From assembly GCA_022484695.1 (NCBI GenBank), contig JAKVKU010000004.1, forward strand, positions 124,001 through 188,000: a stretch of 64,000 bases of DNA, read 5' to 3'. Under the pieces are notes generated by a model. It did not search any database, had not been told where the DNA came from, and was given only the letters and a program-made list of their open reading frames with translations. Below, piece after piece: positions 41,079-49,851 of the stretch (position 1 is its first letter; each line of letters begins with the position of its first letter). Source of the DNA: Lactobacillus sp. GTDB taxonomy: Bacteria > Bacillota > Bacilli > Lactobacillales > Lactobacillaceae. A program made the position numbers and the translations under genes.

Positions 41079-41927
41079 TTATTTGATCTTAACGTCCCAA
41101 ACACCATATTCCAGATTACCAAACTGAGCCTTGATCTCTTTTTTAGTCTTAGCGGTTTGATAAGCTTTCACAACATCTTGGTAAGTCTTATTATTCTTGT
41201 CCTTCTTACGGGCAACGATAATATTGATCCATTGTTCAGAATCTTTGTTGACGGGTTCGGTATAAATGGCATCCTTGGTGGACAACTTAGCTGCCTTCAC
41301 ATAGCTGCCATTGACAACTGCTGCGGCGGCATCGGATAAGGAACGGGCAGTTTGGCTGGCATCGACTTCTTTGATGTTCAAGTTCTTAGGATTTTTGGCG
41401 ATGTCTTTAATGGTTACCAACTTAGAATTAGATTTCAAAGTGATCAGACCCGCATTTTTCAAGAGGAATAAGGCCCGGGATTCATTACTGGCGTCGTTAG
41501 GCACGGTAATGGTGTCACCCTTTTTAATCGACTTCACGTTTTTGATCTTCGTGGAATAAAGGCGAATTGGTGAGATGATTGTCTTGCCAATCGAGGTCAA
41601 ATCAGATTTGTTGGACTTATTCCAAGCGTTTAAGAAAGCGTAATGTTGAAAAGAGTTCAAATCAATTTCTCCACTGGCTAGAGCTTTATTGGGTTGGTTA
41701 TAATCGGTGAACTTTTGAAATTTCAAAGTAATGCCATATTTTTGTTTGGCGGTTTGTGATACAACTTTCCAGACCGCGTCATCTTGCTTGGTCCCGGTGA
41801 TGATCCCAATGGTCACTGTTTTTGAAGCCGCTTGGGTGGTTTGACTTTGACCAAACCCTAAAACCCCAACGAATGCCAAGGTGGCCGCAAATAGACCACC
41901 CAGTAAATACTTAATTGATTTCTTCAT
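41079..41927 (-). CDS. metQ: Methionine-binding protein MetQ, no lipobox
   Basis: 282 aa. NlpA/MetQ family: 'VTIGIITGTKQDDAVWKVVSQ', 'YGITLKFQKFTDYNQPNKALASGEID' region and 'SFQHYAFLNAWN', 'PNDASNESRALFLLKNAGLI', 'INIIVARK'. The signal sequence (residues 1-34, ends 'TTQAAS') has no cysteine; normal Gram-positive MetQ proteins are lipoproteins with a Cys at that point. First gene of the T-box-regulated operon. Confidence 0.93.
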   Translation of the reverse strand: MKKSIKYLLGGLFAATLAFVGVLGFGQSQTTQAASKTVTIGIITGTKQDDAVWKVVSQTAKQKYGITLKFQKFTDYNQPNKALASGEIDLNSFQHYAFLNAWNKSNKSDLTSIGKTIISPIRLYSTKIKNVKSIKKGDTITVPNDASNESRALFLLKNAGLITLKSNSKLVTIKDIAKNPKNLNIKEVDASQTARSLSDAAAAVVNGSYVKAAKLSTKDAIYTEPVNKDSEQWINIIVARKKDKNNKTYQDVVKAYQTAKTKKEIKAQFGNLEYGVWDVKIK

Positions 41928-42009
41928 GTTAAATCCTCCAATTTTTTGTGTCGTTCTGTTTAAAACTCAACTGCTGTGCTCAGGGTGCACCTCACTTTGC
42001 CCTTAAATT

Positions 42010-42311
42010 TGCAAAATCCAAACAAAAAAGTACCCGTCCCTTAAAAAGGACGAGCACTTCGCGTTACCACCTTCGTTTGTAACGACTTCACAATCGCTAC
42101 CTCAACAAGCAAGTTGTCGCGCCATTGCCCGACACACCTTGCTTCATCTATTAACGGAGACAACGCCGTGACTGGTTTTGACCCCAGTCCCATTCCAAGC
42201 CCATCTGATAAATCCCAAAGTTACTTCCTCACACCACCCGAAAGCTCTCTTAAACTCAAAATTTATCTCTGCTCTTCAAAATGTTTGAATTTCAGCTGTT
42301 ATAACAATATG
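42010..42311 (-). promoter_or_regulatory. T-box leader with AUG (Met) specifier, upstream of metQNI
   Basis: Minus strand. 'AAGGTGGTAACGCG' (antiterminator T-box, around 42064-42077) is followed by a terminator stem AAGTGCTCGTCC/GGACGGGTACTT and TTTTTT (42026-42060). Stem I has the apical 'GGGTGGTGTGAGG' element and an internal loop flanked by GATAAAT/ATTTATC and a lower helix; the 3' strand of this loop reads AG-ATG-GG with ATG at 42204-42202, fitting tRNA-Met. The bulge TGGT suits an ACCA end. Readthrough is expected when tRNA-Met is uncharged. Confidence 0.88.
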
Positions 42312-42317
42312 AGACTA

Positions 42318-42345
42318 TTCTTAATCAAATTCTAACGTTTGTCAA
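42318..42345 (-). promoter_or_regulatory. Promoter of the metQNI T-box transcript
   Basis: Minus strand -35 TTGACA (42345-42340), 16-bp spacer, -10 TAAGAA (42323-42318). Confidence 0.6.
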
Positions 42346-42394
42346 GGACTGGGTTTTAACCCTCAACTGACTTCCAAGCATTTTCCAGGGATTA

Positions 42395-43687
42395 TTAGAG
42401 ATCCCCGTCCACCAAATCGGTCTTTTGCACATGTTGCCCCAGACGATGTAAAATCGTGACCGTTCCAAAAATCCCGATGATGGCAATGATCCATAGATAA
42501 CTCAAAATCGACAGGGTCACTAATTCGATGCCAATATAAGCACCGGTCCAAACTATATAAATCCATTTATACTGTTCAGAACTGACCGTGTGATATTTGG
42601 CTAAAATGATGTAACAAATTAAGACCGCCAAGAGCGGTGCTAACACGGTGCCACATAAATTGATCCAATAATAGGCCAGTTGACTGGTACTGGAACTTAA
42701 GAAAAATGGCGTGATGGCACTGCTGATCACTAGGAAAATGGCCATGTTGATGCTGTTGCGGGATTTGGTCATAATCGCTTTGAGACATTGAATGGCTGGG
42801 TAGTAATTGGCCACGGAGTTAGTGGATATCATGAACATTAAGAAGACCACTACCACCAAAATATGAATCGGCACTGAAGAAGACACATGTAATAAGGAAT
42901 GACTCAAATTCCAGTTGTAACTGCCGGTGGTCATAAAGGATTGAATGGCAAAGATAGCGGCAATCACGGTCATGGCACCCATACCTAAAATAATGCCCAC
43001 ACAATTGCCCCAAAAAGCCGACTTGTCACTTTTGGCATTGCGTCCGAAATCAAACATGTTCAAGGCAAAACCGTTCCAATAAGCTGCTACCACACAGATA
43101 TTACCGATAACATCCCGAAAAACTAAACCTTGGTTATTCACAAAGAAATTGGCATTGGCAAATACTTGGCCGCCCATTTGGAACAAGATAATGGCGATAC
43201 CGGGAATCAGCACGCATAAGGTGATGGTCAACAAACGTTGCAGGCCACCAGAACTTTGGGCGATAACCGCGTTACCCACTAACAGGGCTAGGAAAATACC
43301 GATAAAAATCGAATTGCCAACTTTAGCCCCCGTAACCACGGTGATCAAATTGACGATCAGTTGCGTTGCGGCGGCAATATTGATGCCATACCAGCCCGCA
43401 CAGTCTAAGCCCCGTAAGACATAAAAGAACTTGCTGAATTTTTTGCCAAAAACGTCGCCGATCAAGGTCACAAAGTTCTTTTGGGTCCGCCGGCCTAACA
43501 CGCCCATGATGCCACATAAAACGCCCATGACAGCCGAACCGGCCAAAACAACGGTTAAAATCGTCACGAACGACCATTTAAAGGCTGCCAGAGTTTCAAC
43601 GACCAAAAACGTGGGGACACAGATAGAAACATTTAACCAGAGTTTCATATACTTCGAGCTGGACCAATCCTTTGTGATAACATCCAT
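42395..43687 (-). CDS. NCS1 family permease (cytosine/purine/thiamine type)
   Basis: 430 aa. Start at ATG 43687 after AAGGGAG (about 10 nt); an upstream open extension to 43756 has no RBS. About 12 membrane helices. N-terminal 'WLNVSICVPTFLV' and 'YVLRGLDCAGWYGINIAAAT' are typical of the CodB-like purine-cytosine permeases. It probably imports a nucleobase or related compound with a cation. A cre-like site lies 170 bp upstream. No nucleobase-catabolic gene is adjacent, so the substrate is uncertain. Confidence 0.85.
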   Translation of the reverse strand: MDVITKDWSSSKYMKLWLNVSICVPTFLVVETLAAFKWSFVTILTVVLAGSAVMGVLCGIMGVLGRRTQKNFVTLIGDVFGKKFSKFFYVLRGLDCAGWYGINIAAATQLIVNLITVVTGAKVGNSIFIGIFLALLVGNAVIAQSSGGLQRLLTITLCVLIPGIAIILFQMGGQVFANANFFVNNQGLVFRDVIGNICVVAAYWNGFALNMFDFGRNAKSDKSAFWGNCVGIILGMGAMTVIAAIFAIQSFMTTGSYNWNLSHSLLHVSSSVPIHILVVVVFLMFMISTNSVANYYPAIQCLKAIMTKSRNSINMAIFLVISSAITPFFLSSSTSQLAYYWINLCGTVLAPLLAVLICYIILAKYHTVSSEQYKWIYIVWTGAYIGIELVTLSILSYLWIIAIIGIFGTVTILHRLGQHVQKTDLVDGDL

Positions 43688-43860
43688 ATTTGCTAAACTC
43701 CCTTCGATTAGCGGTGCTTGCGGTGAATTGCTGTCAATTGTGCTTGTCAGTACCAAATATGTTTCTAAAGTAACGACTCAACCCCCTGTGGGTCAAATCG
43801 TTGCCGGATAACCAACAGTGTCATCTAACCCCAATGGCGAACAAATGAAACATTAGAGTT

Positions 43861-43874
43861 AGTAAAGCGCTTAC
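43861..43874 (-). promoter_or_regulatory. cre-like site upstream of the NCS1 permease gene
   Basis: The 14 bases at 43861-43874 contain the core TAAGCGCTTTA on the minus strand (GTAAAGCGCTTACA on the plus strand), a near-palindromic CcpA-type site with two deviations from consensus. Confidence 0.55.
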
Positions 43875-44234
43875 ATTTTAGGGTAACAAAAAATATTTAT
43901 GGGCCAAATGTAGTGAGCAGCTTAAAATAAATTTATTTTGTCCGCCTAAATATTTTTTATAATTATGCAAGTATTTTAGCTTTTACCCTTCACAAAGTCA
44001 ATATGCCATACGAAAAAAATATTGAGTCACACTAATTATTTTTTTAAATTAATTGGTGTTCTTGAAATCAAGCCAGTGACACCAATACTTTCAGATATAT
44101 GTTATATATCAAAAATATTTTATTTAGTTCAAATAAAAATCCTTGTCAGATTCACAAAATTAAGTTACGCTATTATTGTGAAAGCGTTTTCCAAAGCCCT
44201 AATGCTTTCCATAAAATCGAATGGAGGTTTTCTA
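43875..44234 (+). promoter_or_regulatory. Promoter region and cre of (R)-ADH copy 2
   Basis: AT-rich leader. -35 TTGTCA (44143-44148), 17-bp spacer, weak -10 TACGCT (44166-44171), cre TGAAAGCGTTTTCC (44179-44192; 13 of 14 consensus positions). The segment from 'CACAAAGTCAATATGCC' (about 43990) to the start codon is a diverged copy of the region before ADH copy 3 (about 45230 onward). Confidence 0.7.
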
Positions 44235-44993
44235 ATGAACAGACTAGATCATAAGGTAGCAATCGTAACCGGTGGTACAAAGGGTATCGGACATGGTATC
44301 GCTAGACGGTTTGTGGACGAAGGCGCAAGGGTCGTGATCACCGGTCGAAACCCTGAAGTCGGCCAAGCTGCGGCTAAAGCACTTGGCGATGCTAGTGTTG
44401 TAACTTATTTACAACAAGATGCCACTGATGAAGCCGGCTGGGTCAATGTCTTTGATCAAGCTGAAGCACTTTATGGTCCAGTCACCACGTTAGTCAATAA
44501 CTCCGGCATGGCGTTAGGCAAAAACGTAGAGGACACCACTGCAGATGAATGGCACCAATTACTGGCCCTTAATCTTGATGCGGTCTTTTATGGGACTCGC
44601 TTGGCCATTCAACGCATGAAAAATAAAGATCTCGGCGCTTCAGTCATCAACATGTCTTCTATTGCCGGTTTAGTGGGTGATCCTAACTTAGCGGCTTATA
44701 CGGCTTCTAAAGGCGCCGTGCGCATTTTCTCTAAATCAGCTGCACTGCACTGTGCCCTAAATGATTTAGGGGTCCGGGTCAATACCGTGCACCCGGGCTA
44801 TATCTCAACGCCTTTGGTCGATAACGCCTTAGAAGGCTTTGAAGCAATCGTGTCTGAACGTACGAAAACACCGGTGGGCCACATTGGCGAACCTGACGAT
44901 ATTGCCTACATGTGTGTCTATTTAGCCTCAGACGAATCAAAATATGCCACTGGCTCTGAATTCGTCGTTGACGGTGGTTACACCGCCCAATAA
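44235..44993 (+). CDS. (R)-specific alcohol dehydrogenase-like SDR, copy 2
   Basis: 252 aa. Start at ATG 44235 after GGAGG; the frame is open far upstream but without RBS. Same motifs as copy 1: 'AIVTGGTKGIGHGIARRF', 'VVITGRNPEVGQAA', 'LVNNSGMALGKNVEDTT', 'INMSSIAGLVGDP', 'YTASKGAVRIFSKSAALHCAL', 'EFVVDGGYTAQ'. Differs from copies 1 and 3 around the substrate pocket ('IAGLVGDPNLAAYTASKG' against 'IEGFIGDPNLAAYNASKG'). Likely NADPH-dependent ketone reductase with its own specificity. Confidence 0.9.
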   Translation: MNRLDHKVAIVTGGTKGIGHGIARRFVDEGARVVITGRNPEVGQAAAKALGDASVVTYLQQDATDEAGWVNVFDQAEALYGPVTTLVNNSGMALGKNVEDTTADEWHQLLALNLDAVFYGTRLAIQRMKNKDLGASVINMSSIAGLVGDPNLAAYTASKGAVRIFSKSAALHCALNDLGVRVNTVHPGYISTPLVDNALEGFEAIVSERTKTPVGHIGEPDDIAYMCVYLASDESKYATGSEFVVDGGYTAQ

Positions 44994-45026
44994 TAACTAA
45001 CCTGTAAAATTGAACCACTACACCTT

Positions 45027-45075
45027 AAACCGATTGTTCAAGCTGGCACGACACGGCTTGGTCAATCGGTTTTAA
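45027..45075 (+). terminator. Terminator after ADH copy 2
   Basis: AAACCGATTG-CAAGC pairs with GCTTG-CAATCGGTTTT. The outer arm AAACCGATT is shared with the terminator after copy 3, part of the duplication. Confidence 0.8.
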
Positions 45076-45478
45076 AATCCACTTATTTTGAAATTACGAT
45101 TGCTTTAACCTGATAATCCCCAAATGATCTGGCTATCGGACAAATATGTCCCCGGACTAAAAAATCAAATAAATTTCACTTGTGCAATGGCATATTTTTG
45201 TCCGGTCAAAATATTTTGATTGTTATACTTCACAAAGTCAATATGCCCTACGGCAAAAATATTATGCCGTACCAATTAAGCTCCTAAAAAAATTTTTTGT
45301 TCTTGAAAGCAAGGCATTCATAGCAATACTTACAGACCCATGTTATTTATAAACAAATAATTTATTTAGTTCAAAAAATAACTTGTAAGGTTCACAAATC
45401 GGCGTTATACTAATCACCATGAAAGCGTTTACTTTTCATCCCCCTGCTTTCACAAATACTTGATTTGGAGGTTTTCTG
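45076..45478 (+). promoter_or_regulatory. Promoter region and cre of (R)-ADH copy 3
   Basis: 403 bp without a gene. -35 TTGTAA (45383-45388), 17-bp spacer, -10 TATACT (45406-45411), cre TGAAAGCGTTTACT (45420-45433; 13 of 14 positions). The upstream 200 bp is related to that before copy 2. Confidence 0.72.
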
Positions 45479-46234
45479 ATGAACAGACTAGATCATAAAG
45501 TTGCCATCGTGACTGGTGGTACTAAAGGTATTGGTTATGGTATTGCAAAACGGTTCGTTGACGAAGGTGCTAAGGTTGTGATTACTGGCCGAAATCCCGA
45601 AGTTGGTAAGGCAGCCGCTAAAGAACTCGGTAATGCAGATGTTGTTACTTATTTACAACAAGACGCAACCAACGAAGATCGTTGGCCTGAAATCTTTGAA
45701 GAAGCTGAAGCACTCTACGGTCCGGTTACCACACTAGTCAATAATTCTGGGATGGCCATCGGTAAAAACGTTGAAGATACTACATCTGATGATTGGCACA
45801 GATTACTAGCCATTAATTTGGATGCCGTTTTCTACGGTACCCGTGAAGCCATCAAACGGATGAAAAATAAGAACCTGGGCGGCTCTGTAATCAACATGTC
45901 CTCGATTGAAGGTTTTATCGGCGATCCTAATTTAGCCGCTTACAACGCTTCTAAAGGGGCTGTTCGTATCTTCTCTAAATCTGCTGCACTGCACTGTGCG
46001 TTAAATGATTTAGACGTTCGGGTCAATACAGTTCACCCTGGCTATATTAGAACACCATTGGTCAATGCCTTAGATGGTTTTGAAGCAGCTATGTCTGAAC
46101 GTACGAAGACACCAATGGGCCATATTGGCGAACCTGACGATATTGCTTATATGTGCGTTTATTTAGCTTCCAATGAATCTAAATATGCCACAGGTTCTGA
46201 ATTCGTCGTTGACGGCGGCTACACCGCACAATAA
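45479..46234 (+). CDS. (R)-specific alcohol dehydrogenase-like SDR, copy 3
   Basis: 251 aa; GGAGG RBS. 'AIVTGGTKGIGYGIAKRF', 'VVITGRNPEVGKAA', 'LVNNSGMAIGKNVEDTT', 'INMSSIEGFIGDP', 'YNASKGAVRIFSKSAALHCAL', 'EFVVDGGYTAQ'. Pocket segments follow copy 1. Codons are visibly richer in T at third positions than in copy 1 (more GTT, ATT, GAT), so the copies are not recent identical duplicates or this one is adapted for high expression. Confidence 0.9.
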   Translation: MNRLDHKVAIVTGGTKGIGYGIAKRFVDEGAKVVITGRNPEVGKAAAKELGNADVVTYLQQDATNEDRWPEIFEEAEALYGPVTTLVNNSGMAIGKNVEDTTSDDWHRLLAINLDAVFYGTREAIKRMKNKNLGGSVINMSSIEGFIGDPNLAAYNASKGAVRIFSKSAALHCALNDLDVRVNTVHPGYIRTPLVNALDGFEAAMSERTKTPMGHIGEPDDIAYMCVYLASNESKYATGSEFVVDGGYTAQ

Positions 46235-46277
46235 TTATTTAGGTTTCAAAAATTAAAAAAACTTGACCACTACACAT

Positions 46278-46327
46278 AAAACCGATTACTAAAGATGACA
46301 TGACGCATCTTTAGTAATCGGTTTTTA
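46278..46327. terminator. Bidirectional terminator between ADH copy 3 and oppA-like gene
   Basis: AAACCGATTACTAAAGATG pairs with CATCTTTAGTAATCGGTTTTT, a near-perfect long stem with an 8-nt loop. Confidence 0.9.
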
Positions 46328-46333
46328 AATTGC

Positions 46334-47947
46334 TTATTTCGCTATTGAAACGGCGCTAAAGTTATAATTTCCCGCTGTAAAGCCCTTAACCTTCGGATTG
46401 ACCAACTGGCTGTCATTCGCTTCATATAAGGGAATAATGCCTTGGTCCTGCAACAGTATTTCTTGGGCCTGGGCCAAATTTTGATAACGTGCTTTGCTGG
46501 TGGCGGTGGTTTTGAGGCCATCCATCAGCACATCATAGCGCACATTGCGCCAGTGCCCCACGTTCAAATTATTATCACTGATCAAAATGGCTAAACTCCC
46601 CCAAGGATCCGGATAAGGGGCGCGCCAACTGGTCAATACCAAATCAAAATTACCAGTGAAGCTGCGTTGTAACCGGGTTTTATAGGGTACGACTTTCAAA
46701 TTTACTTTGGCCCCCGGCAAATTAGTTTGCAGTGCTTGTTGCACATGGGTGGCCACCGCTTTATCGGCATCAGCGTCATCGGTCAATAAATTCAACGTTA
46801 ACCCCCTAATTTTTTCAGAACTTAGGCCTTGCTGCCAATCAGTTTGAGCGGTTTTCACCGCAAATTTTGTCCCAGCTGCCTTGGTATGCCGGGACACACC
46901 CTTGGTAAAATCTGCCTTGGTGTTGGGGTCTTTAAACCCCGTGGCCGTCAACCCTAAAGCCGGGGTAGCTTGATTTTTCAGGCTGGTTTGAATCAGCCCC
47001 TGGCGATCAATGGCCAGGGATAAAGCCCGGCGAACGGTCGCATTCTTTAAAGCCGCCCGTTTTTGATTCACCGCCAAATACCAAACCGTACCGTCTTTAT
47101 GGGTGGCATAAGCTTTATTGTGCCGCCAGTCTTGGGCAACGGCGCCACTGACGTTGGCCACATCTAATTGCTTATTTTGAAATAGCGTGACGGCATCAGC
47201 GGTATTTTTCCCGCCGATAAAATTGATCTGCTGTAAATGAACCGTCTTTTTAGCCCAATACTGGGGGTTTTTCACCAAAGCGAAGGTGTTATTCTTACCA
47301 TCCCAATTATTCACCGTAAAGGGCCCATTATAAACCGTCGTGGCACTGCTCTTGCCGTAGTTGACCCCAAACTGGGCCACCGCCTTGGCATTCACTGGCA
47401 TGAAACTTGGGGCCGTTAGTAATTCCGCTAAATTGGAAATAGGCGTCCCCAGGATGATTTTTAAGGTGTACTTCCCCACAGCTTTCACGCCCAAAGCTGA
47501 CACCTTTTTAGCACCAGTTTGAATAGCACTGTAATTTTTAAAATTCTTAAGCAAAAAACTCGTATTGGCATCGTTTTTAGGATCAGCTAAGCGTTGAAAG
47601 CCCGTCACAAAATCCTGGGCAGTCACCGCCTGGCCATTGTTCCATTTCGCATTTTTTCGCAACGTAATGGTATAAGTCTGGCCATGGCGCACCGGAGCCT
47701 TGGTGGCTGCGGCGGGGACAATTTTATCCTTATCCAGCCGATATAAACCTTCAAAGGCATTTCCCATGATATCAAAACTCGTCTGATCCGCAGCTTGGGC
47801 ACTATCCAAGCTGATCAAGTCATGGCTCAACTGCACATTTAAGGTCTGTTGCTTAGCCGCGGCTACGGTTTGGTTGGGCCACAGCATTATCATGAATCCC
47901 AACAGTCCAATTAGCCCCAACCAATATTTTTTAGTTAATTTAGTCAT
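46334..47947 (-). CDS. Oligopeptide-binding protein (OppA/MppA family), no lipobox
   Basis: 537 aa. Start at ATG 47947 after GGGAG; an upstream in-frame start (47977) precedes the RBS. Signal sequence 'WLGLIGLLGFMIMLWPNQTVAAA' without Cys. Family-5 binding protein: 'LNVQLSHDLISLDSAQAAD', 'TYTITLRKNAKWNNGQAVTAQDFVTGFQR' region (ITLRKNAKWNNGQ visible), 'KNPQYWAKKTVHLQQINF', 'VRRALSLAIDRQGLI', 'LTSWRAPYPDPWGSL'. No permease or ATPase genes are adjacent, so it is an orphan that must use a chromosomal Opp transporter. Confidence 0.9.
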   Translation of the reverse strand: MTKLTKKYWLGLIGLLGFMIMLWPNQTVAAAKQQTLNVQLSHDLISLDSAQAADQTSFDIMGNAFEGLYRLDKDKIVPAAATKAPVRHGQTYTITLRKNAKWNNGQAVTAQDFVTGFQRLADPKNDANTSFLLKNFKNYSAIQTGAKKVSALGVKAVGKYTLKIILGTPISNLAELLTAPSFMPVNAKAVAQFGVNYGKSSATTVYNGPFTVNNWDGKNNTFALVKNPQYWAKKTVHLQQINFIGGKNTADAVTLFQNKQLDVANVSGAVAQDWRHNKAYATHKDGTVWYLAVNQKRAALKNATVRRALSLAIDRQGLIQTSLKNQATPALGLTATGFKDPNTKADFTKGVSRHTKAAGTKFAVKTAQTDWQQGLSSEKIRGLTLNLLTDDADADKAVATHVQQALQTNLPGAKVNLKVVPYKTRLQRSFTGNFDLVLTSWRAPYPDPWGSLAILISDNNLNVGHWRNVRYDVLMDGLKTTATSKARYQNLAQAQEILLQDQGIIPLYEANDSQLVNPKVKGFTAGNYNFSAVSIAK

Positions 47948-48019
47948 CTCAATCTCCCAACAAAATCTATTTGGCACGTTTGATGTTAAGCCATTCTAGA
48001 ATTCTCGTCAATCACCCCA

Positions 48020-48050
48020 CAAAAAAAGGCATGGGAGCATCCCACACCTG
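48020..48050 (-). terminator. Terminator after the APC permease gene
   Basis: Minus strand AGGTGTGGGA pairs with TCCCATGCCT (one mismatch), then TTTTTTT. Confidence 0.8.
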
Positions 48051-48057
48051 GTTAACC

Positions 48058-49662
48058 TTAATCCTTTGGCACATGTACATGACTGTTAATTTCTTTGGCT
48101 TGTTCAAAGTAGCTGGAGTACAGGTGACTATGAATGCCCCAGTAATAATACCCCAAGGACCCAATAATGATCACCACAAAATCCCAGGGATATTTGATCC
48201 AATCAATCCCATTAAACTCATGACTGCCAATGAAGGAAATGATGGAGATGAATACCAAGTAACTCAACATCCAAGCACTGCCCTTCAGCTGCTTTTTCGT
48301 ATTTCGCCAACCAGCGCGCCACTCGTAATACAAATAAAAGGGGCAGCCTAAGAAAATGACCAAGATCACTTCAATAGTAGTTGGCCACTTCGCCCAATAA
48401 GTGGCTAAAGACGCCAAAACAAAGGCTAAGGGCGCCATAAATTTCATGTGCTTAGACATCACCGGCCGCTTGAAATCTGGGGCCATCACCCGCAAAGACA
48501 TTACCGTAGTGGGGCCGGTCAAGTAAGCAATCAAGGTGGCCGTGGAAATCACCGCCGCCAACGTGGCCCAGGAACGAAAGACCGAAACCATCACCATGCT
48601 CAATAAGGCATTGATGATCATGGCCATTCTCGGGGTACCATATTTTTGATCGATGCGGGTGACAATTTTCGGGATATGGTTATTGCTGCCCATGGCATAT
48701 AGCGCCCGGGCGGTAGAAGCCACAAAGGACACACCCGTCCCAAATGGAGAAATAAAGGCATCCATATACAGTAAGACCGATAACCAGTGAATCCCTAATA
48801 AAATTGCTAAATCCGCAAAGGGCGAGTTGAAATTGATCCCCGCCCAGCCATGTTGCAACATGCTGGGGCTTAGCGCCGTCACAAAGGTACTCTGTAAGAA
48901 GATATAAAGAATGCCGCTAATCCCCAAAGAAATGGCAATGCCCCGACCGATATTGCGCTGAGGCCGCAAAACTTCATTGCCCATATTGATCACAGTTTGA
49001 AACGCGTTAAAGGAGAAAATAATCCCAGAAACCGAGGTGGCTGCAAAAACCGGTGCCGAACCAAAGGGCATAAATTCATGTAAATTACTGCCATAATTAC
49101 CTGGATGAAAACTAGAGACGGTCAACATGATAATCGTCAATAAGGGCACGCCAATTTTAAAAACGGAAATCAAACTGGTAAAGTGGGTCAATAATTTAAC
49201 GGACCAATAATTTAACAGTGTAAAGATAACAATAAATATGAAGACCACGAACAAACCCCAGTTGCTGATCGTCCCCTTGGCAAAGAGCGCATGGGTGAAC
49301 TTAGCCCAATCCCAGGGCCAAGAACTCATATATTGCACCGCTGCCACCGCTTCAATGGGAATCAAGGTAATCAGTGACACCCAATTGGCCCAAGAAGCGA
49401 TAAATCCCAGCATGGAGCCATGGGTGTACTGGGCAAATTTGCTCATCCCCCCGGATTCTGGGAACATAGTCCCTAATTCCACATAGTTATAAGCAATTGT
49501 GCCGATAACTGCTGCCCCGATAAACCAAGAGATGATCGCCGCTGGTCCAGCGATCCGGGACGCTTCCCAGGAACCAAATAACCAGCCGGACCCAATCAAA
49601 GAGCCTAGGGCTAACATCACAATTTGAAAGAGCCCAATTTTATGAACTTTACGTTTTTCCAT
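48058..49662 (-). CDS. APC superfamily amino acid permease
   Basis: 534 aa. Start at ATG 49662, after CGGAGG; a long upstream extension to 49767 has no RBS. N-terminal consensus 'LFQIVMLALGSLIGSGWLFGSW' (APC helix 1 substrate loop G-S-x-I-G-S-G), 'VELGTMFPESGGMSKFAQYTHG' and 'AASTARALYAMG'-like 'SFVASTARALYAMGSNNHIP'. About 12-14 membrane helices. Likely amino acid:H+ symporter or exchanger; specificity not readable. Monocistronic. Confidence 0.88.
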   Translation of the reverse strand: MEKRKVHKIGLFQIVMLALGSLIGSGWLFGSWEASRIAGPAAIISWFIGAAVIGTIAYNYVELGTMFPESGGMSKFAQYTHGSMLGFIASWANWVSLITLIPIEAVAAVQYMSSWPWDWAKFTHALFAKGTISNWGLFVVFIFIVIFTLLNYWSVKLLTHFTSLISVFKIGVPLLTIIMLTVSSFHPGNYGSNLHEFMPFGSAPVFAATSVSGIIFSFNAFQTVINMGNEVLRPQRNIGRGIAISLGISGILYIFLQSTFVTALSPSMLQHGWAGINFNSPFADLAILLGIHWLSVLLYMDAFISPFGTGVSFVASTARALYAMGSNNHIPKIVTRIDQKYGTPRMAMIINALLSMVMVSVFRSWATLAAVISTATLIAYLTGPTTVMSLRVMAPDFKRPVMSKHMKFMAPLAFVLASLATYWAKWPTTIEVILVIFLGCPFYLYYEWRAGWRNTKKQLKGSAWMLSYLVFISIISFIGSHEFNGIDWIKYPWDFVVIIIGSLGYYYWGIHSHLYSSYFEQAKEINSHVHVPKD

Positions 49663-49851
49663 GAAAACCTCCGATGTTCCAAAATTCATACCCAATGCCA
49701 AGTAAACACAAGGCTTGATTAGATAAGGAATATTCGTACATCGTACCATATTTTTTAACGGGACCAAAGCGGTTTGTTAAAAAAAACTCATCATAATTTA
49801 ATCGTATTATCTGTTTCAGCAATTGAATTGCTGTTTTGGTAAAATGAAGTC

